Notes: generated from the sequence alone by a model not told the origin. Shown: positions 35,886 through 45,678, counted from the first letter of the stretch. The stretch is 64,000 nucleotides of DNA from Opitutales bacterium (GCA_015061945.1 SUVP01000003.1:283078-347077), one strand, 5' to 3'. A program made the numbers and translations.

Positions 35886-37304
35886 ATGCAAACACCAACA
35901 GGAAAAAGTGTGGCGTTGGTCGGACGCCCAAATGTAGGCAAGAGCAGACTCTTTAACAGATTGCTCGGCAGACGTGTGTCTATTGTGCACGACCAACCTG
36001 GCGTTACTCGTGATATCGTGGTTGAAAAACTTGCGGGCGGTTCGCTATTGATGGATACTGGCGGTATGGGGGCAACGGCTGATATGACTCAGAAAATCAT
36101 TGCAGACGCTACAAACGAACAAGCGAATTTTGCAATCGTCGCAGCCGATATAATCATTTTTGTAGTCGATTCTCAAATGGGCTTAACATCGCTCGACCAA
36201 GAAATAGCTCAACTTTTGAGAACATCGGGTAAGCGAATTATCGTTGCTGTAAATAAAATCGATTTACCTATGCACGCCGAACGTTCGGCAGAATTCCATA
36301 GACTCGGGTTCAAAGATGTTATCGAAGTTTCGGCAGAACACGGCTATGGTGTTGATACTCTCATTTCACTTCTCGAAGAAGAGTGTGGCGAAATTTCTGC
36401 TATTGATGACGACAGTGCAAGCCGTGTGAAAATCTGCGTTGCGGGAAGACCAAACGTTGGCAAAAGTTCTATCCTAAACCGCATACTTGGCGAAAATAGA
36501 TTGATTGTTAGCGACGTCGCCGGCACTACCCGCGACTCTGTCAAATGCGATATCGATGCAACTTTGAAAAATGGCGAAGTTATGAAGTTCCGCCTTTTCG
36601 ATACAGCAGGGCTCCGTGCAAAACGCAAGACGAATACATCGCTCGACTATTTGTCGTCGTTGCGTACTCGTAAAGCGATTGAATCGTCAGATGTTGTCTT
36701 GCTTGTGATTGATGCAATGGAAGGCGTTTCGGAGCTCGATAAACGTCTTGCAGGCGAAATTTTGGAAACAGGTGCGTCGGTAATTTTAGTCGTCAACAAG
36801 TGGGACTATGCAACGGAAACTTTCGCAAAAGAACCTTTGCGTGGATACAAAGATATTAAAGAATTTGGCAAGAAGTTTGACGAAGCAGTACGCAAAGCAT
36901 TGCCGTCGATTGGTGCGTCGCCAATGTACTTTGTGTCGGCTCTCGAAAACAAAGGTATTGATAAACTTCTCGAAAGTGCATGGCGATTGCAAGGTAAGGC
37001 AAATGCACCAGTTTCAACATCAAAATTGAACTCGTGCATCAAAAAACTTCTCGACGAAAATCCACCAAAATATATTTCAGGAAAACGATTCAAAGCGTAT
37101 TATAGCGTGAAAATATCGTCGCATCCATTCACTGTCAGAATGTATTGCAACCGCGGAGAAATTCTCACAGAAACATACCGACGTTATCTCGTAAACGGCT
37201 TGAGAGATGCTCTCAATTTGGGCGGAGTCTCGATTAAGTTGGAAACAGTCGGTAAAGTTTCGCAGACAATACAAGAGCGTCTCGAAGGTAAATCAAAAAA
37301 ATGA
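35886..37304 (+). CDS. der: ribosome assembly GTPase Der (EngA)
   Basis: 472 residues from ATG 35886 (TTG at 35880 also in frame). Tandem GTPase domains: first with 'GRPNVGKSRLFNRLLG', 'DTGGMG' and 'NKID'; second with 'GRPNVGKSSILNRILG', 'DTAGLR' and 'NKWD'. A C-terminal KH-like domain follows ('RFKAYYSVKISSHPFTVRMYCN'). Essential for 50S subunit assembly. It overlaps fmt by 4 bases. Confidence 0.97.
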   Translation: MQTPTGKSVALVGRPNVGKSRLFNRLLGRRVSIVHDQPGVTRDIVVEKLAGGSLLMDTGGMGATADMTQKIIADATNEQANFAIVAADIIIFVVDSQMGLTSLDQEIAQLLRTSGKRIIVAVNKIDLPMHAERSAEFHRLGFKDVIEVSAEHGYGVDTLISLLEEECGEISAIDDDSASRVKICVAGRPNVGKSSILNRILGENRLIVSDVAGTTRDSVKCDIDATLKNGEVMKFRLFDTAGLRAKRKTNTSLDYLSSLRTRKAIESSDVVLLVIDAMEGVSELDKRLAGEILETGASVILVVNKWDYATETFAKEPLRGYKDIKEFGKKFDEAVRKALPSIGASPMYFVSALENKGIDKLLESAWRLQGKANAPVSTSKLNSCIKKLLDENPPKYISGKRFKAYYSVKISSHPFTVRMYCNRGEILTETYRRYLVNGLRDALNLGGVSIKLETVGKVSQTIQERLEGKSKK

Positions 37305-38251
37305 ATACCGCATTTTTCGCATCAGACCCAATCGCACTCGGTGCAATAGAAATGTTGCACGCATCAAAAGATTTTCCACTTGTTTGCGTCGTGAGCAACC
37401 CAGACAAACCGAAAGGTCGTGGAAAAAAATTGACGCCAAACGAAGTTTCGGCATGGGCGATTGAAAATGGTGTGGAGCTTATGCGACCCGAAAAAATCGA
37501 TGCTCCGACAATATCGCGTTTGCGTGAACTCGGTGTAGAGTTGATTGTCGTTATGGCGTATGGACATCTTCTAAAAGATGATGTTTTGAATTATGGCGAA
37601 TATCCTTGCCTTAATTTGCACGGCTCGATTTTACCGAAGTATCGGGGAGCATCTCCGATTGAATCTGCAATAGCTTTAGGCGAAAAAGAAACAGGTGTTA
37701 GCTTGATGAAAATCGTCAAGAGAATGGACGCTGGAGCAGTTTGCGATGTCGAAAAAATTGCGATTGATGATGACGATACATCGGTAAGTTTGCGTCAAAA
37801 ATTTTGTGTGGCATCTGCAAAATTGTTAGAACGCAATCTTGAATCGATAAAAAATAAAACATCAAAATTTATCGAACAAAACGAAGACGATGCAACGTAT
37901 ACTCGCAAGTTTGATAAGTCAGATGCAGTTTTAGATTTCACCGCAAGTGCAAAAATAATTTGTAATCGTATACGAGCTTTGGGCTTTGCGACGTTTGAAA
38001 GAAATGGCGAAGTGATAAAAGTAAAAGATGCAAATTATAAAATTTGTGATAACACAAAAGAATGTGGTGTGGTCGTGGAAGCCTCTGAAAATGGGCTTTG
38101 CGTGGCGTGTGCCGATGGTGTGGTTATATTTAAATCACTTCAAAAACCTTGTGCAAAAATGATGTCGGCAAAAGATTTTTTTGCAGGATACAAAATCGAA
38201 TGTGGCGAAATTTTAAAGTCGGTTGCGTATAAAAATATTTTAAAGTGTTAG
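37301..38251 (+). CDS. fmt: methionyl-tRNA formyltransferase
   Basis: 316 residues. 'NTAFFASDPIALGAIEML' start, the catalytic block 'LNLHGSILPKYRGASPIESAI' and 'GVSLMKIVKRMDAGAV' are typical, with the smaller C-terminal domain from about residue 205. It formylates initiator Met-tRNA with 10-formyl-THF. Its ATG overlaps the der stop (ATGA), so translation is coupled. def, the usual partner, is not adjacent. Confidence 0.95.
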   Translation: MNTAFFASDPIALGAIEMLHASKDFPLVCVVSNPDKPKGRGKKLTPNEVSAWAIENGVELMRPEKIDAPTISRLRELGVELIVVMAYGHLLKDDVLNYGEYPCLNLHGSILPKYRGASPIESAIALGEKETGVSLMKIVKRMDAGAVCDVEKIAIDDDDTSVSLRQKFCVASAKLLERNLESIKNKTSKFIEQNEDDATYTRKFDKSDAVLDFTASAKIICNRIRALGFATFERNGEVIKVKDANYKICDNTKECGVVVEASENGLCVACADGVVIFKSLQKPCAKMMSAKDFFAGYKIECGEILKSVAYKNILKC

Positions 38252-38624
38252 TAAAAAAATTTTTTCTAAATGAAAAAAAATTATTGCAAAGATGTAAAAA
38301 AAAGTTCAGAAATATATTTGTAATAAGGCGGATGCACACCGCAATCTTTAATGCCAAAAGTAGAGATGATAAATTCAGAATATTCGACCAAGCGAAAAGT
38401 ATTTGAAAAAAATACTCGGTCTCTTTCTCTCTCTTCAAATATTGATAATAGTTTTTGTGCGGAAAATTTTTATAAAAATACAACATCAAATTTAGACGCT
38501 GAATTTGATTTGTACCTTGATAATTTTTTGAGAATTCATTGCGAAGTTCTTTGTTGATACTCGGCAGTAGTCGCATTTGACAAAGGGCAATGTTAACAAA
38601 CACAAAACCTAAATATAAAAGATC
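38252..38624. other. gap of 373 bases with no firm gene
   Basis: Very AT-rich. It holds a 68-codon frame (38351-38557, plus strand, 'MPKVEMINSEYSTKRKVFEK...') with no Shine-Dalgarno and no recognisable family, and a small GCGG/CCGC hairpin at 38327-38341. The last part must contain the promoter of the H1-like gene; a TTGACA is at 38577-38582 but no well-spaced -10 is seen. A small RNA cannot be ruled out. Confidence 0.4.
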
Positions 38625-38978
38625 ATGGCAGTAAAAAAAGTAGCAAAAAAAGCAGTAGCAAAAAAAGCTCCTGCAAAGAAAGCTCCAGCTAAGAAAGCTG
38701 TTGCAAAGAAGGCTCCAGCTAAGAAGGCTGTTGCAAAAAAGGCTCCAGCTAAGAAAGCAGTAGCAAAGAAAGCTCCAGCTAAAAAAGCTGTTGCAAAGAA
38801 GGCTCCAGCTAAGAAAGCTGTTGCAAAAAAGGCTCCAGCTAAGAAAGCTGTAGCAAAGAAGGCTCCAGCTAAGAAAGTTGTTGCAAAGAAACCATGCGCA
38901 AAGAAAGCATGTGCAGCAAAAAAAGCACCAGCAAAAAAAGCATGTGCTAAAAAATGCTGCTGCAAAGCAAAGAAATAA
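38625..38978 (+). CDS. histone H1-like Lys/Ala/Pro-rich DNA-binding protein
   Basis: 117 residues, almost wholly K, A, P and V. After 'MAVKKVAKK' it repeats '[10 protein letters not shown]' units and ends with a Cys-rich tail ('[30 protein letters not shown]'). It resembles the C-terminal tail of histone H1 and the HctB or AlgP-type proteins, which bind and compact DNA non-specifically. The eight Cys near the end are unusual for such tails and might bind metal or form disulfides. Expressed alone, with a strong terminator. Confidence 0.75.
   Translation: MAVKKVAKKAVAKKAPAKKAPAKKAVAKKAPAKKAVAKKAPAKKAVAKKAPAKKAVAKKAPAKKAVAKKAPAKKAVAKKAPAKKVVAKKPCAKKACAAKKAPAKKACAKKCCCKAKK
38682..38891 (+). repeat. 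30-base tandem repeats inside the H1-like gene
   Basis: GCTCCAGCT recurs at 38682, 38712, 38742, 38772, 38802, 38832 and 38862, an exact 30-base period over seven copies. Each unit codes for ten residues. Copies differ at a few wobble positions, so the array is prone to in-frame expansion or loss. Confidence 0.9.
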
Positions 38979-38994
38979 TATATCTTTTTAATAG

Positions 38995-39025
38995 ACGACG
39001 CTTCTTCGGAAGCGTCGTTTTTTTT
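38995..39025 (+). terminator. terminator of the H1-like gene
   Basis: 10-base stem ACGACGCTTC/GAAGCGTCGT closed by a TTCG tetraloop (39005-39008), followed by eight T. Confidence 0.93.
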
Positions 39026-39040
39026 GTCGATATAAATATA

Positions 39041-39071
39041 CAAAAAACGCACAAGAGGATTTCTTGTACGT
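39041..39071 (-). terminator. terminator of the 257-residue hypothetical gene
   Basis: Stem ACGCACAAGA/TCTTGTACGT (39047-39056 with 39062-39071), with a T run on the minus strand. Confidence 0.7.
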
Positions 39072-39093
39072 TTTGTTTTTTTATAAATTCGGG

Positions 39094-39867
39094 TTATGCA
39101 CCAAATGCCGATTGAGCCGAACGCCACCAGTTGTAGTGATTGTTTTCCAACTCTTCTTTTGACGGCATTGGGTAGTAAAGCATTTCATTGCCAGTGCCTA
39201 CATAGAATCCATTTTTGATAGTTCTATATAAAAATTCTCCACCTGAACGAATGACAACTTTATTGTTCTTTCCACCTTTATTGCGTACTTGCTTGATACA
39301 ATCTCTCAAGTGATTTTGATTGATGTATGGCAAGTCGCCCAAGTCTCCGTTTTCAGGATCGGTTTCGAGTGCACCAAGCTGAAGATCGCAGAATGCGATT
39401 TTATCGACGTGAACGAGGCGTTCTGGTGAAGTTAAACGGGCAGTGTATTCTTTCGGATTTAGGATACTTACAACGCGTGGTTTGCAAGGTGCGAGATCTT
39501 GATATAAATAGAGTCTGGGCTTTGTGTCGGGGACAAAATCGGCTGGTTGCAACTCGAGAACTTTTCCGTCTGAAGTCACAACGTAAAGATTTTTAAATGC
39601 ACTCATCGGGATATGTTCGAGCACTCGATAAACCGAGAGATAAACCGATTTGTGTGGTTTGCCGTCTGCATGAGGTTTACATAGTTCCTCGAGTTTAGAA
39701 ATTGGCAGATAATCGGATTGGAAATTAGGGTCTATTTCAAAGAATATGGCTTGGTCGCAGTTGCGTCTGAAAACGCCTGTTGCGAAATAACTGCCGAATT
39801 CTTCGGGAGGCAGATTTGATGCGATTAGTGCTTCTGGTATTAGCGAGAGGTATAGATAATTTTTCAT
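39094..39867 (-). CDS. conserved-looking protein of unknown function
   Basis: 257 residues, no signal peptide or membrane segment. I do not recognise a family. The N-terminus '[27 protein letters not shown]' and the C-terminus '[23 protein letters not shown]' look structured, and composition and codon use are like the neighbours, so it is probably real. Single gene with its own terminator. An 8-base inverted repeat (39930-39937 with 39945-39952) lies upstream in its promoter region. Confidence 0.6.
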   Translation of the reverse strand: MKNYLYLSLIPEALIASNLPPEEFGSYFATGVFRRNCDQAIFFEIDPNFQSDYLPISKLEELCKPHADGKPHKSVYLSVYRVLEHIPMSAFKNLYVVTSDGKVLELQPADFVPDTKPRLYLYQDLAPCKPRVVSILNPKEYTARLTSPERLVHVDKIAFCDLQLGALETDPENGDLGDLPYINQNHLRDCIKQVRNKGGKNNKVVIRSGGEFLYRTIKNGFYVGTGNEMLYYPMPSKEELENNHYNWWRSAQSAFGA

Positions 39868-39964
39868 ATTTATTTTTCCTAATCTTGTTAATCAATGTCT
39901 CTTTCGACATTTGATATGCTACAAAAATTTAATTTTCTAATCAAGAAAATTAGTATTTGTGTGC

Positions 39965-39992
39965 AAAAAAAATCCGAAGACATCTTCGGATT
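39965..39992 (-). terminator. terminator of the coiled-coil gene
   Basis: Stem AATCCGAAGA/TCTTCGGATT (39971-39980 with 39983-39992), followed on the minus strand by a T run. Confidence 0.8.
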
Positions 39993-40005
39993 CATATCGG
40001 AAAAA

Positions 40006-41544
40006 TTATTTAAGGCTCAATGGCAATTTTTTTAGTTTCTCGGAATTTATTTTTACAAAAGCCGAAGCGGATTGTTCTGTGTAATTTTTGCCGAGAGCGA
40101 GAGTGTCGAGCGGAGTTATTGTTTTGAAAATTAGTGCGAGAGAACCATCAATCATTGTGCCGATAATATTGCCACTTCGTGTCATCACAATATCGCCTGA
40201 TGCTGGGGCAAACTCGCCGAATACCGATTGAATCAAGCCGACGTCGAGCTTTGCATAGGTCGGATTTTTAAAATCGGCACGGAATGGAATTTGTCCGTAA
40301 TAAAATTTTGACGGGTTTATCACTACACAATCAGAATATGCAAAGAAATTTTCAGGGCGTACAAGTGGCTCGATTTTTTCTTTGTCGATGAATTCTTTTG
40401 GCACTTCGATTGCGAGCAAACGTGGGTCTTCAGCGATTGATTGAATTGACGCTGGTTGAAATCTGAATGCTTTGCCTTGCACTGAAACCGAGAGTGTGTC
40501 GGGCGGATAATATTGATGAGGCGATGGTGCTATGACAGTTTCTGACGCATCAAAGACAACCCAAATTTTTCCTGCAATTTCAATGGGCAATGCACGAAGC
40601 TCGATAAACGATTCCGACTTGCCGAATATACCTCTACGAGTGTACGCAAATACGACCTTCACAAAACGTGATTTTACAAACTCAAATATTTCCGACGAAG
40701 TTTTTGGACGCAAATCTTTCACATTACTATTTAGTTTTTGTTGTTGCTCTGCGAGCTGATTTACACCGACAGCGAGAGTCTCAGCGTGTTCGCGAATTTT
40801 TGCTTTTTCGGTTTTCTCGATGTCGACAAGAGCTTGGTATCGCTTAATATTTTCTTCGTAAATTTGTGTCTTTGTAGAGGCGACTTCGAGGCGTGTTGCA
40901 AGTGCTTGTTTTTCGGCTTCGATAGCTTTGTTTTCGCTTTTGAGCGATTCACTTTCGGTTTGCAACTGTTCGAGGCGTTCTTTGTTTTGTCGAAGTTCGT
41001 TCTGTACGGCTTCGAGTTTCATTCTTGAAGCCGAGTCTATTTCTTTCATATCGCCAATTTTCTTTTCAAGGGCGATTCTTTCATTTGCCGATTTTTCGAG
41101 TTTAGAGCTTGCCGAGATAATTTCTTCTTGAAGGCGTTGATTGCGTTTTTCGGCTTGGTTCACACGCGATTGCAATTCTCCACTTTTTTTCAAAATTTGT
41201 TCACGTTCTGTCTCGAGATCTGACTTTGTTTTTGCGAGGAGCTTTAGCTCGTTTTCACGAGCATCGAGAATTTTCTTTTGTCGTTGAGCGAGCTTTTTAT
41301 TTTCTTCTGCAATTTTCTCGAGCTTTGCGACATCAGAATCCATTGAAATGCGTCTATCGCGTTCGGCGTCGAGCGACATCTTGAGTAAATCGAGCATTTG
41401 GGAATCGGCAAAGGATTTTTGTTCGAGAGAGAGTTTTTGTTCTGCCTCTTTTTTCTCATCAATTTGTGGCTTATCGAAGTTTGCCAAGCTCAGCAAACTC
41501 AACAGCAGAAAATCGCAAATAACAATCATTATAGATTTACTCAT
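40006..41544 (-). CDS. membrane-anchored long coiled-coil protein with C-terminal globular domain
   Basis: 512 residues from ATG 41544 (a longer frame begins at 41586). The start 'MSKSIMIVICDFLLLSLLSLA' is one membrane helix, like the anchor of MotB/ExbD-type proteins. Residues ~40-275 are heptad-rich coiled coil ('LEKIAEENKKLAQRQKKILDARENELKLLAKTKSDLE'). The last ~230 residues are a beta-rich domain with trypsin-like spacing ('FKNPTYAKLDVGLIQSVFGEFAPASGDIVMTRSGNIIGTMID') but no clear catalytic Ser. Function unknown; a periplasmic spacer or sensor is a guess. Single gene. Confidence 0.6.
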   Translation of the reverse strand: MSKSIMIVICDFLLLSLLSLANFDKPQIDEKKEAEQKLSLEQKSFADSQMLDLLKMSLDAERDRRISMDSDVAKLEKIAEENKKLAQRQKKILDARENELKLLAKTKSDLETEREQILKKSGELQSRVNQAEKRNQRLQEEIISASSKLEKSANERIALEKKIGDMKEIDSASRMKLEAVQNELRQNKERLEQLQTESESLKSENKAIEAEKQALATRLEVASTKTQIYEENIKRYQALVDIEKTEKAKIREHAETLAVGVNQLAEQQQKLNSNVKDLRPKTSSEIFEFVKSRFVKVVFAYTRRGIFGKSESFIELRALPIEIAGKIWVVFDASETVIAPSPHQYYPPDTLSVSVQGKAFRFQPASIQSIAEDPRLLAIEVPKEFIDKEKIEPLVRPENFFAYSDCVVINPSKFYYGQIPFRADFKNPTYAKLDVGLIQSVFGEFAPASGDIVMTRSGNIIGTMIDGSLALIFKTITPLDTLALGKNYTEQSASAFVKINSEKLKKLPLSLK

Positions 41545-41675
41545 AAATAAAAACCTCCGAAAAATATAACTTTTATAATTTCGCAATATATTCTTTCGAG
41601 TGCAAGCTATTTTAAATAATAATGTCTTGAAGATTCCACAATTTTATACAATTATGAAAAAAGACTATCACAAAT

Positions 41676-42626
41676 ATGAAATTCCCGAAAAAACAAGTTA
41701 TAATAGACGAACCAAAAAAGAAAACACTTCACACTCTCAAGATAACAGATGAGCAGGCGAAGAAGCTCGACGAATGGTTGGATAAACACCTGTGGGCACC
41801 GTATAAGGTCAACTATGCGAGGTTTGCATACAAGGGTCGGGATGTGAATGTTGTTATGTATGAATCGGGCAAGCTTGTTATTCAAGGAAAAGGGACAGAA
41901 GATTTTGTTCAGTTTGTGCTTGAGCCAGAAATTACTGGATTTGCACAAATGGGTTATGACGATGTTTTGCATCCAGAATGGTATGAACTTCACGCAGGTA
42001 TTGACGAAAGTGGAAAGGGAGATTTATTTGGTCCGCTCGTGTCAGCGTGTGTAGTCGCCGACGGCGATGCTGTTCGCCAATGGGTCGATGAAGGCTTGAA
42101 AGAATCGAAAAAAGTCACCAGCGACAAAGTCGTTCTTGCGATGGCGAAGAAAATCAAAAATACAAAAGGTGTTGCAGTAAAAGTTTCGTACGCAAGTATG
42201 GAAAAGTATAACGCACTTTACATAAAATTTGGTCGCAACTTAAATAAACTTTTGGCATGGTTCCACGCAACAGCAATCACAAGTGCACTTGAGCAACGCC
42301 ACGCTCCGTGGGGTATGCTCGACCAATTCACAAAACAACCGCTTGTTCAAAATCAATTAAATGTTCCGAACTTTGAATTGAAAATGCAAACGAAAGCTGA
42401 AGAAGATCCAGTTGTAGCGGCTGCGTCAATTATCGCTCGTGCAACGTATATCTACTCGATGAAAAAGTTGTCGGAAGAATGCGGTATTGAATTGAAAAAA
42501 GGTGCGAGTGCCGAAGTGCGTAAACAAGCAGTTGAAATTGTAAAAAAATTTGGACCCGAAGGTTTGAAGCGTTTTGCAAAACTCCACTTTAAGACTGCTA
42601 TCGAAGCTATTGATGAAGCAAAATAA
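41676..42626 (+). CDS. rnhC: ribonuclease HIII
   Basis: 316 residues. The N-terminal ~95 residues form the TBP-like substrate-binding domain ('NYARFAYKGRDVNVVMYESGKLVIQGKGTEDFVQFVL'). The catalytic domain starts with 'GIDESGKGDLFGPLV', which holds the first Asp-Glu of the active site. It cuts the RNA strand of RNA/DNA hybrids. One base separates it from rnhB. The presence of both rnhC and rnhB side by side is unusual. Confidence 0.92.
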   Translation: MKFPKKQVIIDEPKKKTLHTLKITDEQAKKLDEWLDKHLWAPYKVNYARFAYKGRDVNVVMYESGKLVIQGKGTEDFVQFVLEPEITGFAQMGYDDVLHPEWYELHAGIDESGKGDLFGPLVSACVVADGDAVRQWVDEGLKESKKVTSDKVVLAMAKKIKNTKGVAVKVSYASMEKYNALYIKFGRNLNKLLAWFHATAITSALEQRHAPWGMLDQFTKQPLVQNQLNVPNFELKMQTKAEEDPVVAAASIIARATYIYSMKKLSEECGIELKKGASAEVRKQAVEIVKKFGPEGLKRFAKLHFKTAIEAIDEAK

Positions 42627-42627
42627 A

Positions 42628-43389
42628 ATGGCTAAACAAAAAAATAGAATTTCTATACTCGCCGATTTTGATGCCGAATTTATTGCTGGCAGAAGTTGGC
42701 TTGTCGGCGTAGATGAGGCTGGCAGAGGTTGTTTGGCAGGACCTGTCTGTGCTGGATCAGTTGCAGTTAGTGCGAAAGCGTATCTCAATCCAGTATTTTT
42801 GAAAGCGTTGGAATCGCTTGATGATTCAAAAAAAATTACAGAAAAAAAACGTGAAGAAATTTACTCTATTTTGTGCAATGCAAAAAATGCTGGCGAAATA
42901 GATTTTGAAGCTGGGTTTGCAAGTGTCGCTGAAATTGAGAGCTTGAATATTTTGTCGGCTACACAATTAGCAATGGCTCGTGCAGTCGAAGCATTGAATG
43001 AACGCTTGAATTTACATCTCCGCAAAGCGACAGCTCCGGCAACTCTTTTTGGCGAAACAGCACTCGATACATCGACAGGTTTTGTCCTTATTGATGGCAA
43101 GCCGATGAAAAAATTTCCGTATGCACACAATGCAATCGTCAAAGGCGATGCATCGAGTTTAGCGATAGCGTCGGCATCGATTATCGCAAAAGTTACACGC
43201 GATAGATATATGCAAGAACTCGCCAAAAAATATCCACGTTTTGGTTTTGATATTCACAAGGGCTATGGAACTGCGATGCACTTGCAAAACTTAATGTTGT
43301 TTGGTGCAACCGATGTGCATCGCCCAAGCTTTTTGAAAAAACTTCGCAGTGAAAATTCTAAAACCGAAACACAATCGGAACTTTTTTAA
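42628..43389 (+). CDS. rnhB: ribonuclease HII
   Basis: 253 residues from ATG 42628, chosen over an upstream in-frame start at 42574 that would lie inside rnhC. 'WLVGVDEAGRGCLAGPVCAGSVAVS' is the family active-site motif (DEAGRG) and 'DDSKKITEKKREEIY' follows as expected. It removes ribonucleotides misincorporated in DNA. It forms an operon with rnhC. Confidence 0.94.
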   Translation: MAKQKNRISILADFDAEFIAGRSWLVGVDEAGRGCLAGPVCAGSVAVSAKAYLNPVFLKALESLDDSKKITEKKREEIYSILCNAKNAGEIDFEAGFASVAEIESLNILSATQLAMARAVEALNERLNLHLRKATAPATLFGETALDTSTGFVLIDGKPMKKFPYAHNAIVKGDASSLAIASASIIAKVTRDRYMQELAKKYPRFGFDIHKGYGTAMHLQNLMLFGATDVHRPSFLKKLRSENSKTETQSELF

Positions 43390-43410
43390 TTTAAAATAAA
43401 AGGATAACAC

Positions 43411-45627
43411 ATGAGAAGATTATTTGCGATGCTTTCAGCACTCGTATTGTCTGCATTTTTATTTGCAGATGATAACTTGTATAAGATGTCTATTTCAGGC
43501 GAAGGTGCAGTGCCTGAAGATTACGCTCCGCCATTTATTTCAAATGGAAATATTGCGACGACAATCGATAATCTTGGCGAGCAACAACAAAAAACTTATC
43601 ATAAAATTGTGCCAGATGTCGCATGGGCAGGGCGTAGATATAGCTTGCCAGAACGTGATTTATTTTCGTTCGGACATTATAATACAGAAATAAAAATCGA
43701 CGGCAAATTGCTCGATAATCCTAAAAAATGGACACAAACTTTAGACGTAAAATACGGCTATGTTTTAGTTGAAGTTGAGTATGATTTGGCTGATGTAATC
43801 ACAACTGCATTTGTCGCACAAGGTGCAGATATTTTGGCGATTGAAAAGAAAGTTATCCTGAAGAAATCGACGGACTCAAAAGTTGATATCACTTTTAAAT
43901 ACTCGCTGACTGACAAAAATAAAAACGCACCTCAACCTCGTATGCTCGTGAAAACTTCAGCGAACAAAACGCAAGGTATATTTAATTACACAGCGTACGG
44001 ATATGGTATTTACAATGGTCAAATATGCGTGCATAGCCAAAATAAAGTTGATGTAAAAGCATCGGAAAATTCTGTGAGTTTGTCTTGCGTAGAACAAGCC
44101 AACGGTGGCGTTGCAACAGCATCGTTTTTTGTAGATTATGCTGACGATTTTCAAAAAAATAAAATCGCAAAAACATCAAAAAGACATTCTGAAATTATCG
44201 CACAAGGTTTTGAAAAACTCTTTGCAAATCACAAGGCGAAATGGGAAGCAAAGCAAACTTCAACTTATGTAAATATTCCAGATGTACAGATGAAAAAAGT
44301 TTTCAATACGTCGCTATATTTTTTGCGTGCACTGAAAACAAAATGGTCGTACCCAATCTCTCTTTTTACGCACGGACAACATTGGAACGGAGCGTACTTC
44401 ACATGGGACGAAGTTTTTATCACAGCAGGATTATGTGCCTTTGGCGATTTTCAACATTCGAGAGTTGCTCCCGATTTTAGACGAAAAATCTATCCAACTG
44501 CTAAATATCGTGTCGACCACAAGAGTGGAGATTTTGGGATTTTCTATGAACTTTCTACTCGAGAAGATGGCTCGGCGGCAGCTCCACAACCATTTGGCTT
44601 TTGGATGAATCACATTTTTCAAAATTCTTCAGTTGCGTCATACTGCTATTGGCATTGGCTTTTTACTCACGACAAAGAATATCTTAAGCACGTTTATCCT
44701 GTGATAAAAGGTTGTGCGCAGTACTACTATATGGATTCTATTGCACTCGACGAAACTGGTAAACTAATCGTATCTAAAACTCTCGACTTGGAACGCTTGG
44801 GACCATCATGTCCAAACCCATTTTTGACATCTTGCGGGATTATTTACAATTTTGAGATTGCAGCAAGATGTGCCGATATTCTCGGTGTCGATAAAGACGA
44901 CGCAAAGAAATATCGTGAAGCTGCAAATCAATTGCGTAAATCTTTGCCTAACGATGGCGAGAAATATGTTCCACGTCCCGATCGCAACGATAAGTCAATC
45001 GGTTGCATCGGTGGAATTTTTCCATTTGCGATTTTTGAGCAACCAGTGGAAATGCAAACAAAGTCGGCGTACGACTTTGCAAATAATATCCATGAGGTCG
45101 GCAATATGTATCCGTTGGGGAAAAACGTTTGCACATGGTATTACACTTGGTCGGCATCAGCGTTGATTAGATTGGGCGATAGAAAATTTCCGTACTCATG
45201 GATAAATCAATCGGCACACAATACTGGATATTTCGGCGAGATGTGGGAAATCAACGAAAAAGAAGTGCGAATGCGTCCATGGTTCTCGACTGCTTCGGGT
45301 AACTACATTCATTCTGTTTGCACAATGCTTGTGTCGTGCCGTGAAAATGGAGAGGTGCATATTGCGTCGGCAACTCCAGAAAATTGGAAAGATTTTTCAT
45401 TCAAATTGCCAACTTACAGTGCAAATATGCTCGAGGCAAAATTTGAGAATGGCAAGCTTGTTGAGCTACACTTTAAGCCAACATCAAATAATGCCGATAC
45501 AAACAAAACTCTTGTTATCGCTAAAAAGTTTGTCGATGCACCACAAAATGCGACTAACTGGAAATTGGACGGCGACAACTGGAGAATATCGGTTGATGGC
45601 GAATTTAAATTCAATGCAAAAAAATAA
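43411..45627 (+). CDS. exported (alpha/alpha)6-barrel glycosidase, GH65/GH95-like
   Basis: 738 residues; signal peptide 'MRRLFAMLSALVLSAFLFA'. A beta-sandwich N-terminal half (to about 270) leads to a helical toroid with Trp-rich motifs: 'HGQHWNGAYFTWDEVFITAGL', 'FGFWMNHIFQNSSVASYCYWHWLFTH', 'TSCGIIYNFEIAARCADILGVD' and 'MRPWFSTASGNYIHSVCTML'. This matches six-hairpin glycosidases (clan GH-L and relatives). Acid candidates are Glu and Asp in 'TWDEVF' and 'NFEIA'. A Shine-Dalgarno AAAGGA precedes the ATG. The exact family and bond are not determinable by eye. Confidence 0.65.
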   Translation: MRRLFAMLSALVLSAFLFADDNLYKMSISGEGAVPEDYAPPFISNGNIATTIDNLGEQQQKTYHKIVPDVAWAGRRYSLPERDLFSFGHYNTEIKIDGKLLDNPKKWTQTLDVKYGYVLVEVEYDLADVITTAFVAQGADILAIEKKVILKKSTDSKVDITFKYSLTDKNKNAPQPRMLVKTSANKTQGIFNYTAYGYGIYNGQICVHSQNKVDVKASENSVSLSCVEQANGGVATASFFVDYADDFQKNKIAKTSKRHSEIIAQGFEKLFANHKAKWEAKQTSTYVNIPDVQMKKVFNTSLYFLRALKTKWSYPISLFTHGQHWNGAYFTWDEVFITAGLCAFGDFQHSRVAPDFRRKIYPTAKYRVDHKSGDFGIFYELSTREDGSAAAPQPFGFWMNHIFQNSSVASYCYWHWLFTHDKEYLKHVYPVIKGCAQYYYMDSIALDETGKLIVSKTLDLERLGPSCPNPFLTSCGIIYNFEIAARCADILGVDKDDAKKYREAANQLRKSLPNDGEKYVPRPDRNDKSIGCIGGIFPFAIFEQPVEMQTKSAYDFANNIHEVGNMYPLGKNVCTWYYTWSASALIRLGDRKFPYSWINQSAHNTGYFGEMWEINEKEVRMRPWFSTASGNYIHSVCTMLVSCRENGEVHIASATPENWKDFSFKLPTYSANMLEAKFENGKLVELHFKPTSNNADTNKTLVIAKKFVDAPQNATNWKLDGDNWRISVDGEFKFNAKK

Positions 45628-45678
45628 AAAAAAAGCTTGATTTTTTTTCAAAATAGTTATGGGATGTTTTCCACATTT

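Noticed and set aside
38130..38603. 157-codon minus-strand frame
   Set aside because: Overlaps the fmt end, low-complexity Phe/Leu/Asn composition, no Shine-Dalgarno, no family likeness.
38609..39127. 172-codon minus-strand frame with [10 protein letters not shown] repeats
   Set aside because: It is the antisense shadow of the H1-like Lys/Ala repeats and runs through two terminators.
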